Positions 52,439-60,869 of a stretch of 64,000 bases of DNA are shown here, in pieces. Source of the stretch: CBDCFV01 sp965261795 (GTDB taxonomy: Bacteria; Chloroflexota; Dehalococcoidia; Lucifugimonadales; UBA3495); contig OZ253476.1 of assembly GCA_965261795.1 (NCBI GenBank), forward strand, positions 1,674,001 to 1,738,000, read 5' to 3'. The first letter of the stretch is position 1, and each line of letters opens with the position of its first letter. The notes beneath the pieces are model-generated. The model was not told the DNA's origin, ran no database searches, and was given only the letters and a program-made list of their open reading frames with translations. A program made the translations under genes and the position numbers.

Positions 52439-53542
52439 TTAATTGTTCACACGGATGGCGGAGCACCCAGGGCAACCACAAGGGTTGCCCCTACGGGGTA
52501 ACGGGGTTCTGCGTGTAGAGGCGAGGTAAAGGAGCGTTACTGTCAGCGAACGACTCTGGATTCCCGCCTGCGCGGGAATGACGGCATGGTGAGCGGGAAT
52601 GACGGCATGGTGAGGGGGAATGACGGCATGGTGAGGGGGAATGACGGCATGGTGAGGGGGAATGACGGCATGGTGAGGGGGAATGACGGCATGGTGAGGG
52701 GGAATGACGGCATGGTGAGGGGGAATGACGGCATGGTGAGGGGGAATGACGGCATGGTGAGGGGGAATGACGGCATGGTGAGGGGGAATGACGGCATGGT
52801 GAGCGGGAATGACGGCATGGTGAGCGGGAATGACGGCATGGTGAGCGGGAATGACGGCATGGTGAGCGGGAATGACGGCATGGTTAGTGCGCCAAGTTTT
52901 GAGATAGTTGGTAAATGCGCGATTGCTTCGCTTTACGCCACGGGATAGAGAAGGGACTTTTCCAGCGATTGTTGGAACTCGGAAAGGGCCAGTTTCTCTT
53001 GGGGGGCCCAGCCGTTCGGAAAGCCAGTTCAAGACCCAGCCCTTTTCTTCGGCTACATCGTCGACCAGAAGGCAGCGGATGATGTCCAGTTGCTTCTCGT
53101 TGTCGAAACGTTCGCGGATTTCCGGCAGGACGAAGGCCTCTTCGCTCTCCAAGTGGTCGTCCTGGGCAATGCGCAACTGGACCACGGCCCCGTACAGGTG
53201 ACGTTGGGTGCGGGCGATCAACTTCATCTTGCCGATTTCGTCTTCCAACACCATCATGACGTCTTCCAGCCTGTCGTTGATGGCGGCGTGCTCTTTCTCA
53301 GCGTCCTTGGCGGGCATAAAGCTACCCAACACGGGTGTCATGTAAATGTCTTCCTGCTCGGTGTGGAACATCAAAGCGGCAGCCCAACGGATGAAGTCCT
53401 GGCGGATATGCTGGAGGCTGTCGTCCTCGGCGTCGAATTGCCTGATCGACTGTTCCAGGGCGGATGCCTCGCTTCGGAGCGCGGTATGGAGGAGGAACAT
53501 TACGTCTATGGGGCTCTCCAGCCGTATCACATCGGTTGTCAT
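52439..53542 (-). CDS. Hemerythrin-domain protein with a repeat-encoded C-terminal tail
   Basis: Residues 1-~190 form an HHE cation-binding domain: VMFLLHTALRSEASALEQSI, LMFHTEQEDIYMTPVLG, DAEKEHAAINDRLEDVMM and DHLESEEAFVLPEIRERF provide the His/Glu di-iron ligands. It probably binds O2, NO or iron. From about residue 225 the frame runs into a 21-bp tandem array and encodes some fifteen heptads of the HHAVIPA/HHAVIPP type, then ends in other repeat-derived sequence. The natural end is probably near RSNRAFTNYLK and has been overwritten. ATG 53542 is the first start. Confidence 0.85.
   Translation of the reverse strand: MTTDVIRLESPIDVMFLLHTALRSEASALEQSIRQFDAEDDSLQHIRQDFIRWAAALMFHTEQEDIYMTPVLGSFMPAKDAEKEHAAINDRLEDVMMVLEDEIGKMKLIARTQRHLYGAVVQLRIAQDDHLESEEAFVLPEIRERFDNEKQLDIIRCLLVDDVAEEKGWVLNWLSERLGPPRETGPFRVPTIAGKVPSLSRGVKRSNRAFTNYLKTWRTNHAVIPAHHAVIPAHHAVIPAHHAVIPAHHAVIPPHHAVIPPHHAVIPPHHAVIPPHHAVIPPHHAVIPPHHAVIPPHHAVIPPHHAVIPPHHAVIPAHHAVIPAQAGIQSRSLTVTLLYLASTRRTPLPRRGNPCGCPGCSAIRVNN
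52560..52908. repeat. 21-bp tandem array with palindromic head and inverted-repeat end
   Basis: Begins with a full palindrome (52560-52582). About fifteen 21-bp units (GGGAATGACGGCATGGTGAG plus one base) follow, derived from the right arm of the palindrome. It ends with GCGCCAAGTTTTGAGATAGT (52889-52908), the same right end as the miniature element at 48.8 kb and the array at 63.7 kb. It is read in frame by the hemerythrin gene. Confidence 0.95.
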
Positions 53543-53776
53543 TTCTCATCTCCTGAGCGGATGCTAAGTGACTTCCTGAGCGCCGCCTCCCATCGTCTGA
53601 CACCACACCGTGAAGGAAACAACGTGCCCCTCATTTTTAAAAAGCTAAGATAGCCAAGCAAATCATTATTTGTCAAGATAATATTATGTGATATACAATA
53701 TCCAATTCTAAGGCGACGGGCGTTGGACGACATAAAGACTTGTCAGGGGTGATGAGAAGCAGGATTCGATGACTAG

Positions 53777-54060
53777 GCTCTGTTGACATTTGCGAAATCA
53801 GGCAGTCCAGTAACCCCATAACGTCATTCCCGCGAAAGCAGGAATCCAGAAGCACTATCAGCCAGTCACGTTCTCTCCGATTAGAAGTCTATGGATTCCC
53901 GCCTGCGCGGGAATGACTGCCACAGGGGAGAGTGACATGACGAACTATGCCTATGGATTCCCGCCTGCGCGGGAATGACTGCCACAGGGGAGAGTGACAT
54001 GACGAACTATGCCTATGGATTCCCGCCTGCGCGGGAATGACGGGGAAATGTCAACAGAAC
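53777..54060. mobile_element. Miniature inverted-repeat element with palindromic repeats, inserted at the cobD stop codon
   Basis: Inverted ends GCTCTGTTGACATTT (53777-53791) and AAATGTCAACAGAAC (54046-54060) match at 14 of 15 positions. CTAG flanks each side (53773-53776 and 54061-54064), a YTAR-type target duplication. Inside are one palindrome in reverse orientation (~53823-53848) and three in direct orientation within a 62-bp tandem unit (from ~53888). There is no coding capacity. The right CTAG supplies the stop codon of the aminotransferase gene. Confidence 0.85.
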
Positions 54061-55173
54061 CTAGACTTGGAAGGAGACGGTTTCCATCGCCGCGACCAAG
54101 CGTTGGCAGTCGGGCAGCGCCCTCAGACCTATACGAATATAAGCGGGCAAGCCGAAAGAGGCGCAGTCCCGGACGAAAATGCCCAAACGCATAAGATTGT
54201 CTCGCCAGAGCTTGCCGTCGGACACGTCCACCAATACGAAGTTGGCGGCTGACGGAAGCACGGTCAGTCCCAGCCGGTCAAGGCGGTCGGACAAGTAGTC
54301 CTTGGCTTCGTCCACCGCATCCTTCGCTCGGGACAAGTAACCGGCGTCGGCGAGGGCCGCTAGGCCGGCGGCTTGGGCAAAGCCGTTGACGCTCCAGTCG
54401 GGCTGGAGCGGGGCCAGTTGATTAATGATGTCAGCGGAAGCCACCGCGTAGCCGAGCCTCAAGCTGGTCAGCGCGTAGTCCTTGGTCATAGAGCGCAGAA
54501 GGACTACATTGCTTTCCAAGGCCATTCCCAAGCTGTCCCAAGGTCTGTCTACGAAGGAGACATAAGCTTCGTCTATGATTAACAGGCCATCATAAGCGGC
54601 CGTCGCTCCGGCCAAGCGCCTGACATCGGCTTCGTCCAAGTAGACGCCGGTGGGATTGTTCGGGTTGCACACGAACACCAACCGGGGCCGGTCCCTTACT
54701 ATGCGGGACGCCGCTTCGTCTACGTCCCACCGGAAAGGAGGGGTGGACGGCGCTTGAAAGGCGGATATGGCTACTCCCATCAACGCGCACGCTCCGGCGT
54801 ACTCTCCGTAGGTGGGGGACAGTTGCAGCGTGGAGCCATTTCCGGCAGGGGACTTGCCGGACAGGAAGGCCCGCGCCAGCAGGTGGATGATTTCGGTAGA
54901 ACCGTTGCCGACGAGGATGTTCTCTACGGGAATTTCCCGGCCGCCGGACAGATGATTGGATAACGCCTCCCGAAGGACCAAGCAGTGCGGGTCAGGGTAG
55001 GCCCCCAAGTCCACCCTGCGCAGGGTTTCCCAAACCCCCTCCGGCGGCCCTATGGGGCTGACGCTGGCGCTGAAGTCGAGGACGTCTTCGGGGTCCAGCC
55101 CCAAGGCGCGGAGTTCCTCCGGCTTGACGCCGCCGTGCACCGGACGGCCCGCCGTGGGGCCCTGCGCCGTCAT
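54061..55173 (-). CDS. cobD: Threonine-phosphate decarboxylase CobD (HisC-like aminotransferase fold)
   Basis: A 370-residue PLP enzyme. HGGVKPEELRALGL with VLDFSASVSPIGPP is the CobD-type start. VFVCNPNNPTGVYLDEADV, LLIIDEAYVSF and the PLP lysine region LLRSMTKDYALTSLRLGYA follow. In cobalamin loci this enzyme makes aminopropanol phosphate for the nucleotide loop; a histidinol-phosphate aminotransferase is the alternative, but the neighbours favour CobD. The stop codon TAG lies in the CTAG target duplication of a mobile element, so the original last residues may have been lost or extended. Confidence 0.85.
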   Translation of the reverse strand: MTAQGPTAGRPVHGGVKPEELRALGLDPEDVLDFSASVSPIGPPEGVWETLRRVDLGAYPDPHCLVLREALSNHLSGGREIPVENILVGNGSTEIIHLLARAFLSGKSPAGNGSTLQLSPTYGEYAGACALMGVAISAFQAPSTPPFRWDVDEAASRIVRDRPRLVFVCNPNNPTGVYLDEADVRRLAGATAAYDGLLIIDEAYVSFVDRPWDSLGMALESNVVLLRSMTKDYALTSLRLGYAVASADIINQLAPLQPDWSVNGFAQAAGLAALADAGYLSRAKDAVDEAKDYLSDRLDRLGLTVLPSAANFVLVDVSDGKLWRDNLMRLGIFVRDCASFGLPAYIRIGLRALPDCQRLVAAMETVSFQV

Positions 55174-55207
55174 TTGCGCGCCTCCTCGTGAAAACGAGGA
55201 CCAGTCA

Positions 55208-56149
55208 TCAAATGAACTGCGTCCTCAGGTAGGTCAAGGCCAAAGCCGCCACCAAACTCATACCGGCTACAACGTACATGGAACGGACGGTGCGGGTAAT
55301 GTCCATCGGCTCCAACTGCCGCACAGGGTCGCCCAAGCGATAGTGACCGACCTTTTCCAATTCGACGCCCAGTGCGCCGGCCATGCCGCTCATGGCCCAT
55401 CCGGCGTTGGGGCTTTCGGTGCGCCCGTGGTCCCGCCACATTATTCTCCAAGCCCTGCCGGCCCTTTGACCCGGCAACGCCGCGCTGGCCAACACCAGGA
55501 ACGCGCCGGAGATACGGGCGGGTATCAAGTTCACGAGGTCATCCAGCCGGGCGGCAGCCTTGCCAAGATATTCGTAATGGCCATGATAGCCTATCATGCT
55601 GTCCAGCGTGTTTATCGCCCGGTAGGCCACCGCACCGGGCACACCGAACAGAGCGAATGCCAGCCAAGGGCCGATGAAGCTGTCGCACATGTTCTCCGAC
55701 ACCGATTCTATGGCCGCGGCGGTGGCGAGTTCCGGGGTTAGCTGCGATGGGTCTCGGCTGACCAAGGAAGACATCCGGGACCTGACTTGGTCCATGTCTC
55801 CGTTGACCAGCAGGTCTCGCACGTTGGCCGCAACGCCGTGCAGCATTTTCACCGAGAAGGTGGTCTTGAGTATAGCCGCCCCGGCCAACAGGAAGGCAAC
55901 GGTGTGGAGTCCTCTCAGCCATTCAAGCAGAAAAAAAGTGGCGGCGGTCCATAGCCCCGTTATCAGCAGAACGACCACAACCCCCGCGACCAGTCCGGCC
56001 CGCGGTGACTTGGGCGCCAAACGGTCGGCGATGGAGACCGTGCGGCCAATCCAGACCGTAGGGTGGAGCCAGGTTGGCGGCTCCCCCAGCGCCAGGTCCA
56101 GGACGACGGCCAGCGCCAACATTGCCAACAGTTCGTAACCGTGCAGCAT
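55208..56149 (-). CDS. cbiB: Adenosylcobinamide-phosphate synthase CbiB
   Basis: A 313-residue membrane protein of the CbiB/CobD(Pseudomonas) family. ALAVVLDLALGEPPTWLHPT is the N-terminal signature, AAIESVSENMCDSFIGPWLA the central one, and NTLDSMIGYHGHYEYLGKAA and RDHGRTESPNAGWAMSGMAG are highly conserved. It joins aminopropanol phosphate to the corrin acid side chain. It lies 34 bp upstream of cobD on the same strand, and their products act in sequence. Confidence 0.95.
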   Translation of the reverse strand: MLHGYELLAMLALAVVLDLALGEPPTWLHPTVWIGRTVSIADRLAPKSPRAGLVAGVVVVLLITGLWTAATFFLLEWLRGLHTVAFLLAGAAILKTTFSVKMLHGVAANVRDLLVNGDMDQVRSRMSSLVSRDPSQLTPELATAAAIESVSENMCDSFIGPWLAFALFGVPGAVAYRAINTLDSMIGYHGHYEYLGKAAARLDDLVNLIPARISGAFLVLASAALPGQRAGRAWRIMWRDHGRTESPNAGWAMSGMAGALGVELEKVGHYRLGDPVRQLEPMDITRTVRSMYVVAGMSLVAALALTYLRTQFI

Positions 56150-56325
56150 GGCTAGAGGGTTGCTCCGGTCGTTTTGCTAAGACCTTTTGCGATGGACTCT
56201 TCTCCGATACTTCCCCTTTCTCAAGAAAGGGATTGATGTGAAAGTAGTGGCCCCAACGCCACCCCTATTCTGACCTTCTGCCGACCGTAAGGTCCGGTTA
56301 TCTTTTCGTTTCCGAAGATCGGGAC

Positions 56326-56830
56326 TTATAGATGGGGCGCGGGCAATTGACCTTCCCAGTATGGCTCGGCAACCCGGACGCCTTCTATGGGAGTACCTTC
56401 AAAGTGCTGCGAGAAAGGCTTATCCCACACCAGCAGCACATCGCATTGCCACCAGATAGCAGTGGCCAGGTGGATTGAGTCTATGGTCGTGATGCCATAT
56501 TCAGCCCCCAGCGCTTGGGCTTTCTCGGCTATCTCACGGGTAACGTCAATGGTGTGAATATATTGGTGTTGAAAGAACTCCTGGATTTGCTGAAGTTCCG
56601 CTTGGTCCAACTGCTCTACCCTTGTCCGGATACGTCTGACCTCTGCGATGGTGGCAGTGGACGTGTATATTTGGTACTGACCGGCTTCAGCTCCATTTAA
56701 TATGTGTTGGGTGATTTCCCACCTCTTCAACCCTCCAGTTCAACCCTCCAGGACATACAATCTCCTCTCGTTTTATGTGAGCAAAGAACACCGAGGAGTC
56801 CAAGCAGGGCTTAATAAATAGCTCAGGCAT
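56326..56830 (-). pseudogene. PIN-domain (VapC-like) toxin broken by a 13-bp tandem duplication
   Basis: From ATG 56830 the frame reads MPELFIKPCLDSSVFFAHIK then REEIVCPGGL, the N-terminal PIN strand with its first Asp. The next frame reads KRWEITQHILNGAEAGQYQI, STATIAEVRRIR (Glu) and ITTIDSIHLATAIWWQCDVL (the later acidic residues). Between them TTCAACCCTCCAG (plus strand) occurs twice in tandem at 56726-56738 and 56739-56751. Deleting one copy restores one 163-residue protein without a stop. PIN proteins of this type are ribonucleases. The continuous frame is only 56326-56730. Confidence 0.85.
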
Positions 56831-56926
56831 CACGCAATTGCCGGATGTGCTCCTCGGTACTCAAGTCCCCGGTGATGTCCCTGACAAGGGTATGTAAAAT
56901 TGAGATTATAGCTACGAACCGGCCCC
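56823..56926 (-). pseudogene. Possible antitoxin remnant overlapping the PIN gene start
   Basis: In the frame that stops at 56823 the minus strand reads HTLVRDITGDLSTEEHIRQL then RDA. The stop overlaps the PIN start by 8 bp, the usual antitoxin-toxin spacing. Upstream, the frame runs straight into the palindrome array, so the N-terminal part of any antitoxin has been lost. The assignment rests mainly on position. Confidence 0.4.
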
Positions 56927-56934
56927 ACCGCCCC

Positions 56935-57950
56935 TGGATTCCGGCCTACGCCGGAATGACGGAATGGGCCCGCCTGGATTCCGGCCTACGCCGGAATGAC
57001 GGAATGGGCCCGACTGGATTCCGGCCTACGCCGGAATGACGGAATGGGCCCGCCTGGATTCCGGCCTACGCCGGAATGACGGAATGGGCCCGACTGGATT
57101 CCGGCCTACGCCGGAATGACGGAATGACGGAATGGGCCCGACTGGATTCCGGCCTACGCCGGAATGACGGAATGACGGAATGGGCCCGACTGGATTCCGG
57201 CCTACGCCGGAATGACGGAATGGGCCCGCTTGGATTCCGGCCTACGCCGGAATGACGGAATGGCCCGCCTGGATTCCGGCCTACGCCGGAATGACGGAAT
57301 GGGCCCCCCTGGATTCCGGCCTGCGCCGGAATGACGGAATGGGGGCCCGCCTGGATTCCGGCCTACGCCGGAATGACGGAGTGGGCCCGCCTGGATTCCG
57401 GCCTACGCCGGAATGACGGAGTGGGCCCGCCTGGATTCCGGCCTACGCCGGAATGACGGAGTGGGCCCGCCTGGATTCCGGCCTGCGCCGGAATGACGGA
57501 GTGGGCCCGCCTGGATTCCGGCCTGCGCCGGAATGACGGAATGGGCCCGACTGGATTCCGGCCTACGCCGGAATGACGGAATGGGCCCGACTGGATTCCG
57601 GCCTGCGCCGGAATGACGGAATGGGCCGCCTGGATTCCGGCCTGCGCCGGAATGACGGAATGGGCCCGCCTGGATTCCGGCCTGCGCCGGAATGACGGAA
57701 TGGGCTCGCCTGGATTCCGGCCTACGCCGGAATGACGGAATGGGCCCGCCTGGATTCCGGCCTACGCCGGAATGACGGAATGGGCCCGCCTGGATTCCGG
57801 CCTGCGCCGGAATGACGGAATGGGCCCCCCTGGATTCCGGCCTACGCCGGAATGACGGAATGGGCCCCCCTGGATTCCGGCCTACGCCGGAATGACGGAA
57901 TGGGCCCGCCTGGATTCCAGCCTGCGCCGGAATGACGGAATGGGCCCGAT
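56935..57950. repeat. Array of 25 palindromic repeats (GC-swapped variant)
   Basis: 25 copies of a palindrome with arms ATTCCGGC and GCCGGAAT around CTAC or CTGC, followed by GACGGAATGGGCCC. The period is about 40 bp with small length changes (38-48). Relative to the family at 63 kb both arms carry compensating C/G swaps. It splits the cobalamin gene run between the PIN pseudogene and the truncated gene at 58066. Both strands are open through parts of it, giving repetitive frames that I do not count as genes. Confidence 0.96.
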
Positions 57951-58065
57951 ACGGAATGGGCCCGATAGTGAGCATTTGGGAGCGGTGTTGTATTTGAGCA
58001 AGCCTACCCTACTATGCGGTCTCACGTTCAACTGCGTAAAGTCCCAAATGAAATACATACCCTTG

Positions 58066-58305
58066 TCAGCGGGCGACTTGGGGGCCGAAATCTTCCTGGC
58101 CACGGATGACCCGGCTTTCAGTCTCGACCACGGCGCTGCCGGGTTTCAACCCGGACACCATCCATTTGAGAGTTCCATCGCGGCGTTGAGATACGGCCCG
58201 GTCCAGTTCTTGAAGGATGTAATGCGACTCGCGAAGTATTAGCAGGAACGAGTCCAGCGGAATTTCAGGAAGTTCGCCTTGAACTGTCAGGGTCACACGA
58301 GCCAT
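58066..58305 (-). CDS. Hypothetical protein, probably truncated by the repeat array
   Basis: A 79-residue frame from ATG 58305 with GAGGG just ahead: MARVTLTVQGELPEIPLDSF, then LLILRESHYILQELDRAVSQ and LKWMVSGLKPGSAVVETES. It looks like the N-terminal domain of a larger protein and then runs into poor sequence 115 bp before the palindrome array. I do not recognise the family. It lies between cobS and the array on the same strand. Confidence 0.55.
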   Translation of the reverse strand: MARVTLTVQGELPEIPLDSFLLILRESHYILQELDRAVSQRRDGTLKWMVSGLKPGSAVVETESRVIRGQEDFGPQVAR

Positions 58306-58467
58306 GTTGCCCTCAGCGGAATCTCCAAGAAGGAATTGTGCAACCAAGATGGGTCGTTGATTGGCTGCGCTGGGCAATTATACACAATGCAATCTCTCAC
58401 GGCGGACCGCGGATGTGTTGGAGTGTTGATCACGCCCCAGTTTCATGTCCTTCCCGTTTCCAGCAAA

Positions 58468-59349
58468 TTACAACTGAAAAACAATCGGCATCAGCCACTC
58501 TTGGTGGGCCAAAGCCACAGCCCCGGCGAGGACAGCAACCTCCGAGACTTCGTTGACGGCGCCGTAGCAGTCGCCGGTGAGACCGCCGAAGGCGCGGGTC
58601 ATAATCCATCCAGCCGCCAAAGCCAGGAGGGTGACCCCGGCCAAGAGGCCAAGCCCGCCGAAGCCGCCCAAAATCAGCGACGCGGCCAACGCCGTCAGGG
58701 CTGCCGCCACTGTGGCCGGCTTGGCCCCGACTTGGTGGAAGGGCGAGCCAAGCCCCTGCTGCCTGGCGTATGGGAAAGCGCCAAGGCAGACCACCATAGC
58801 CCAGCGGGAGAGGGTTGGGAACAGCAATAGCGCCAAAACCTTGCCGGGTTGTGACGAAAACGCCAATGCCCTTAACACTGTGATGCTGTCGGGTGGGGCG
58901 CCCCCGATGAATTGGGGGTCCAGCAACGACAGCAAGGCAGCAAACTTGAGGAGGATGAGCATTGATCCGGCGACGACCCCGAAAGCTCCCACGTGGGGGT
59001 CTTTCATAATTTCCAAGCGGCGTTCCTTGGTGTAGCCGCCGAACAGCCCGTCGCAGACGTCCATCAGGCCGTCGAGGTGAAGGCCTCTGGTAGCGAGGAC
59101 CATTACCACCAACAAGATGCCTGCGGTCAGGTAAACGGGGAATATTCTGGCGCTGCCCGCTTCCACGCCAACCAATACCAAGCCCAGCAAGAGGCCCACA
59201 AACGGGAAGAACGCCCTGGAATTGCTTACGGCGCGCTGGTCGGTGGACTGGCTTGGAGAAATCCTGCGTCCGATGGGAAGCACCGTCAGGAAGCTTACCG
59301 CCGCACGCAGGGGTTCCAGCCAGAAGGAGACCAGCGGGACTGACCTCAA
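58468..59349 (-). CDS. cobS: Adenosylcobinamide-GDP ribazoletransferase CobS
   Basis: A 293-residue integral membrane enzyme. AAVSFLTVLPIGRR at the start and ATRGLHLDGLMDVCDGLFGG (metal-binding DGLxDxxDG) are diagnostic, followed by LEIMKDPHVGAFGVVAGS. It condenses adenosylcobinamide-GDP with alpha-ribazole(-phosphate), the last step of cobalamin assembly. It lies 11 bp after cobT. The opposite strand is open over much of this GC-rich gene, but those frames are shadows. Confidence 0.94.
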   Translation of the reverse strand: MRSVPLVSFWLEPLRAAVSFLTVLPIGRRISPSQSTDQRAVSNSRAFFPFVGLLLGLVLVGVEAGSARIFPVYLTAGILLVVMVLATRGLHLDGLMDVCDGLFGGYTKERRLEIMKDPHVGAFGVVAGSMLILLKFAALLSLLDPQFIGGAPPDSITVLRALAFSSQPGKVLALLLFPTLSRWAMVVCLGAFPYARQQGLGSPFHQVGAKPATVAAALTALAASLILGGFGGLGLLAGVTLLALAAGWIMTRAFGGLTGDCYGAVNEVSEVAVLAGAVALAHQEWLMPIVFQL

Positions 59350-59360
59350 CCGACAGTTCC

Positions 59361-60461
59361 TTATGCCATCCGGCGGGGTTCGGGGTCATCCTCGCTCTCT
59401 ATCCGCTCCGAGACACCGGCGTCGGCGAAGGTTGCCATCTCCGACAGGCATCTCGCGGCGGCCTCTATGATGTGCATGGCCAACGCCGCGCCGGTGCCTT
59501 CGCCCAAGCGCATCCCCATGTTGAGGAACGGGACCAATTGCATCTTGTCCAAGGCAATGCGGTGCCCCGGCTCGACCGATTGATGGGAAGCTATCAAGTG
59601 TGGGCCGATGGCGGGGGCTAAAGCCCAAGCGATAAGCGCCGCCGCGCCGGAAATGAACCCGTCCACCACCGCCGGGCGGTTGGCGGCGGCGGCGCCGAGC
59701 ATGACGCCGGCCAGCACACCGATTTCAAACCCGCCTACCTTGCTCAACACGTCGAGGCCGTCCGAGGCGTCCGGCTGGTTGACCTCGATGGACCGGCGGA
59801 TTACCTCGATTTTGTGGGACAGGCTGGGGTCGTCGATGCCGGTGCCGCGGCCTGTTGTCACTTCCGGGTCCGCGCCGGTTATGACTGCGGTGATGGCGCT
59901 GGAGGGAGTGGTGTTGCCGATGCCCATGTCGCCGCAGGCAATCAGGTCCGCGCCCTCGGCGATCTGCTCGCGGGCGGCCTCGATTCCGGTCTCGATACAC
60001 TGGACCGCTTGCTGCCGGCTCATCGCCGGGCCGACGGCCATGTTGGCGGTGCCCCGTGCGATTTTGACTGACCGCAGGGCCGGATTGGGAGCAAGGTCGG
60101 CAGCAACTCCGGCGTCCAAAACGACTATGTCCGCTCCGGCGTGACGGGCCAGCACGTTGATCGCCGCCCCTCCGTTGATGAAGTTCGCCACCATGGCCGG
60201 AGTAACATCCTGGGGGTAGGCGCTGACGCCCTCGGCCACTACGCCGTGGTCGCCGGCGGCCAGTATTACCGCCTTGCGCGATATTCGGGGCATGGGGTCT
60301 CGGAAGATGCCCGCCAGGATGATGGACAACTCCTCCAAGCGGCCAAGGCTTCCTTGAGGCTTGGTCAGCGTGTCCTGGCGCGCCCTGGCCGCATCCATCG
60401 CCGCCGTGTCCAGCGGCAGGATGTCAGCCAGTGTCTGGTCGATTAGCGGCGAAATAGTCAT
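59361..60461 (-). CDS. cobT: Nicotinate-nucleotide-dimethylbenzimidazole phosphoribosyltransferase CobT
   Basis: A 366-residue CobT. Blocks visible in order are TKPQGSLGRLEELSIILAGI, ILAAGDHGVVAEGVSAYPQD, MVANFINGGAAINVLARHAG, LIACGDMGIGNTTPSSAIT and LNMGMRLGEGTGAALAMHII near the C-terminus, with the catalytic glutamate region. It makes alpha-ribazole phosphate, the lower-ligand nucleoside that CobS uses. It sits 11 bp before cobS and 9 bp after a DUF5615 gene. Confidence 0.95.
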   Translation of the reverse strand: MTISPLIDQTLADILPLDTAAMDAARARQDTLTKPQGSLGRLEELSIILAGIFRDPMPRISRKAVILAAGDHGVVAEGVSAYPQDVTPAMVANFINGGAAINVLARHAGADIVVLDAGVAADLAPNPALRSVKIARGTANMAVGPAMSRQQAVQCIETGIEAAREQIAEGADLIACGDMGIGNTTPSSAITAVITGADPEVTTGRGTGIDDPSLSHKIEVIRRSIEVNQPDASDGLDVLSKVGGFEIGVLAGVMLGAAAANRPAVVDGFISGAAALIAWALAPAIGPHLIASHQSVEPGHRIALDKMQLVPFLNMGMRLGEGTGAALAMHIIEAAARCLSEMATFADAGVSERIESEDDPEPRRMA

Positions 60462-60470
60462 GTCGCTCCT

Positions 60471-60869
60471 CTAGGCTTGTTCTTCCGGTGGCAGGCCCAA
60501 AAATACCCTGATACTGTTGTTCCTCACGATAGTCTCTGCACCCGGCAGCGCATCTTCGTAAACCCTCTCAAACAGCGACTCAAGGGCGTCCATTGTTTCC
60601 CTTGCCCCGGTTGGCGTCACTCTCAACCGTATCAACCCGTAATGCCGGCCAACCGTATAGTTCCAGCCATTGGCGAAGGTTTTGTCGTATGTGATCACCA
60701 GGCATCTGTTGGCCTGCGCCCATGCGAAAACCTCGGAGTCCGGTCGAGATTCAAGCCCAACATCGTATACATGGGACACTTCCCACAGGGACTGGCGTTC
60801 CTGGAGCCATTCCTTCACCTCAACAGGGACGTTTTCATCGAGGAGAACTCTGATTCGTGCTCGTGTCAA
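60471..60869 (-). CDS. DUF5615 PIN-like protein (putative toxin)
   Basis: A 132-residue protein with the DUF5615 PIN-like pattern: RVLLDENVPVEVKEWLQER near the N-terminus, VYDVGLESRPDSEVFAWAQA, then CLVITYDKTFANGWNY holding the second acidic site. Such proteins are the presumed toxins of DUF433/DUF5615 pairs; the partner here overlaps by 35 bp upstream. The start is a TTG within the partner gene. It lies between cobO and cobT in a cobalamin operon, same strand, so it is transcribed with them. Confidence 0.85.
   Translation of the reverse strand: MTRARIRVLLDENVPVEVKEWLQERQSLWEVSHVYDVGLESRPDSEVFAWAQANRCLVITYDKTFANGWNYTVGRHYGLIRLRVTPTGARETMDALESLFERVYEDALPGAETIVRNNSIRVFLGLPPEEQA

Noticed and set aside
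52586..52948. Plus-strand NDGMVRG repeat protein
   Set aside because: Antisense reading of the 21-bp array inside the hemerythrin gene; no start signal.
56935..57950. CRISPR array
   Set aside because: The ~40-bp period looks CRISPR-like, but the segments between palindromes are nearly identical rather than unique spacers, and no cas genes are present.
57403..57975. 190-residue repetitive protein on the minus strand
   Set aside because: It is only the translation of the palindrome array, the frame changes with unit-length variation, and there is no ribosome site or domain.
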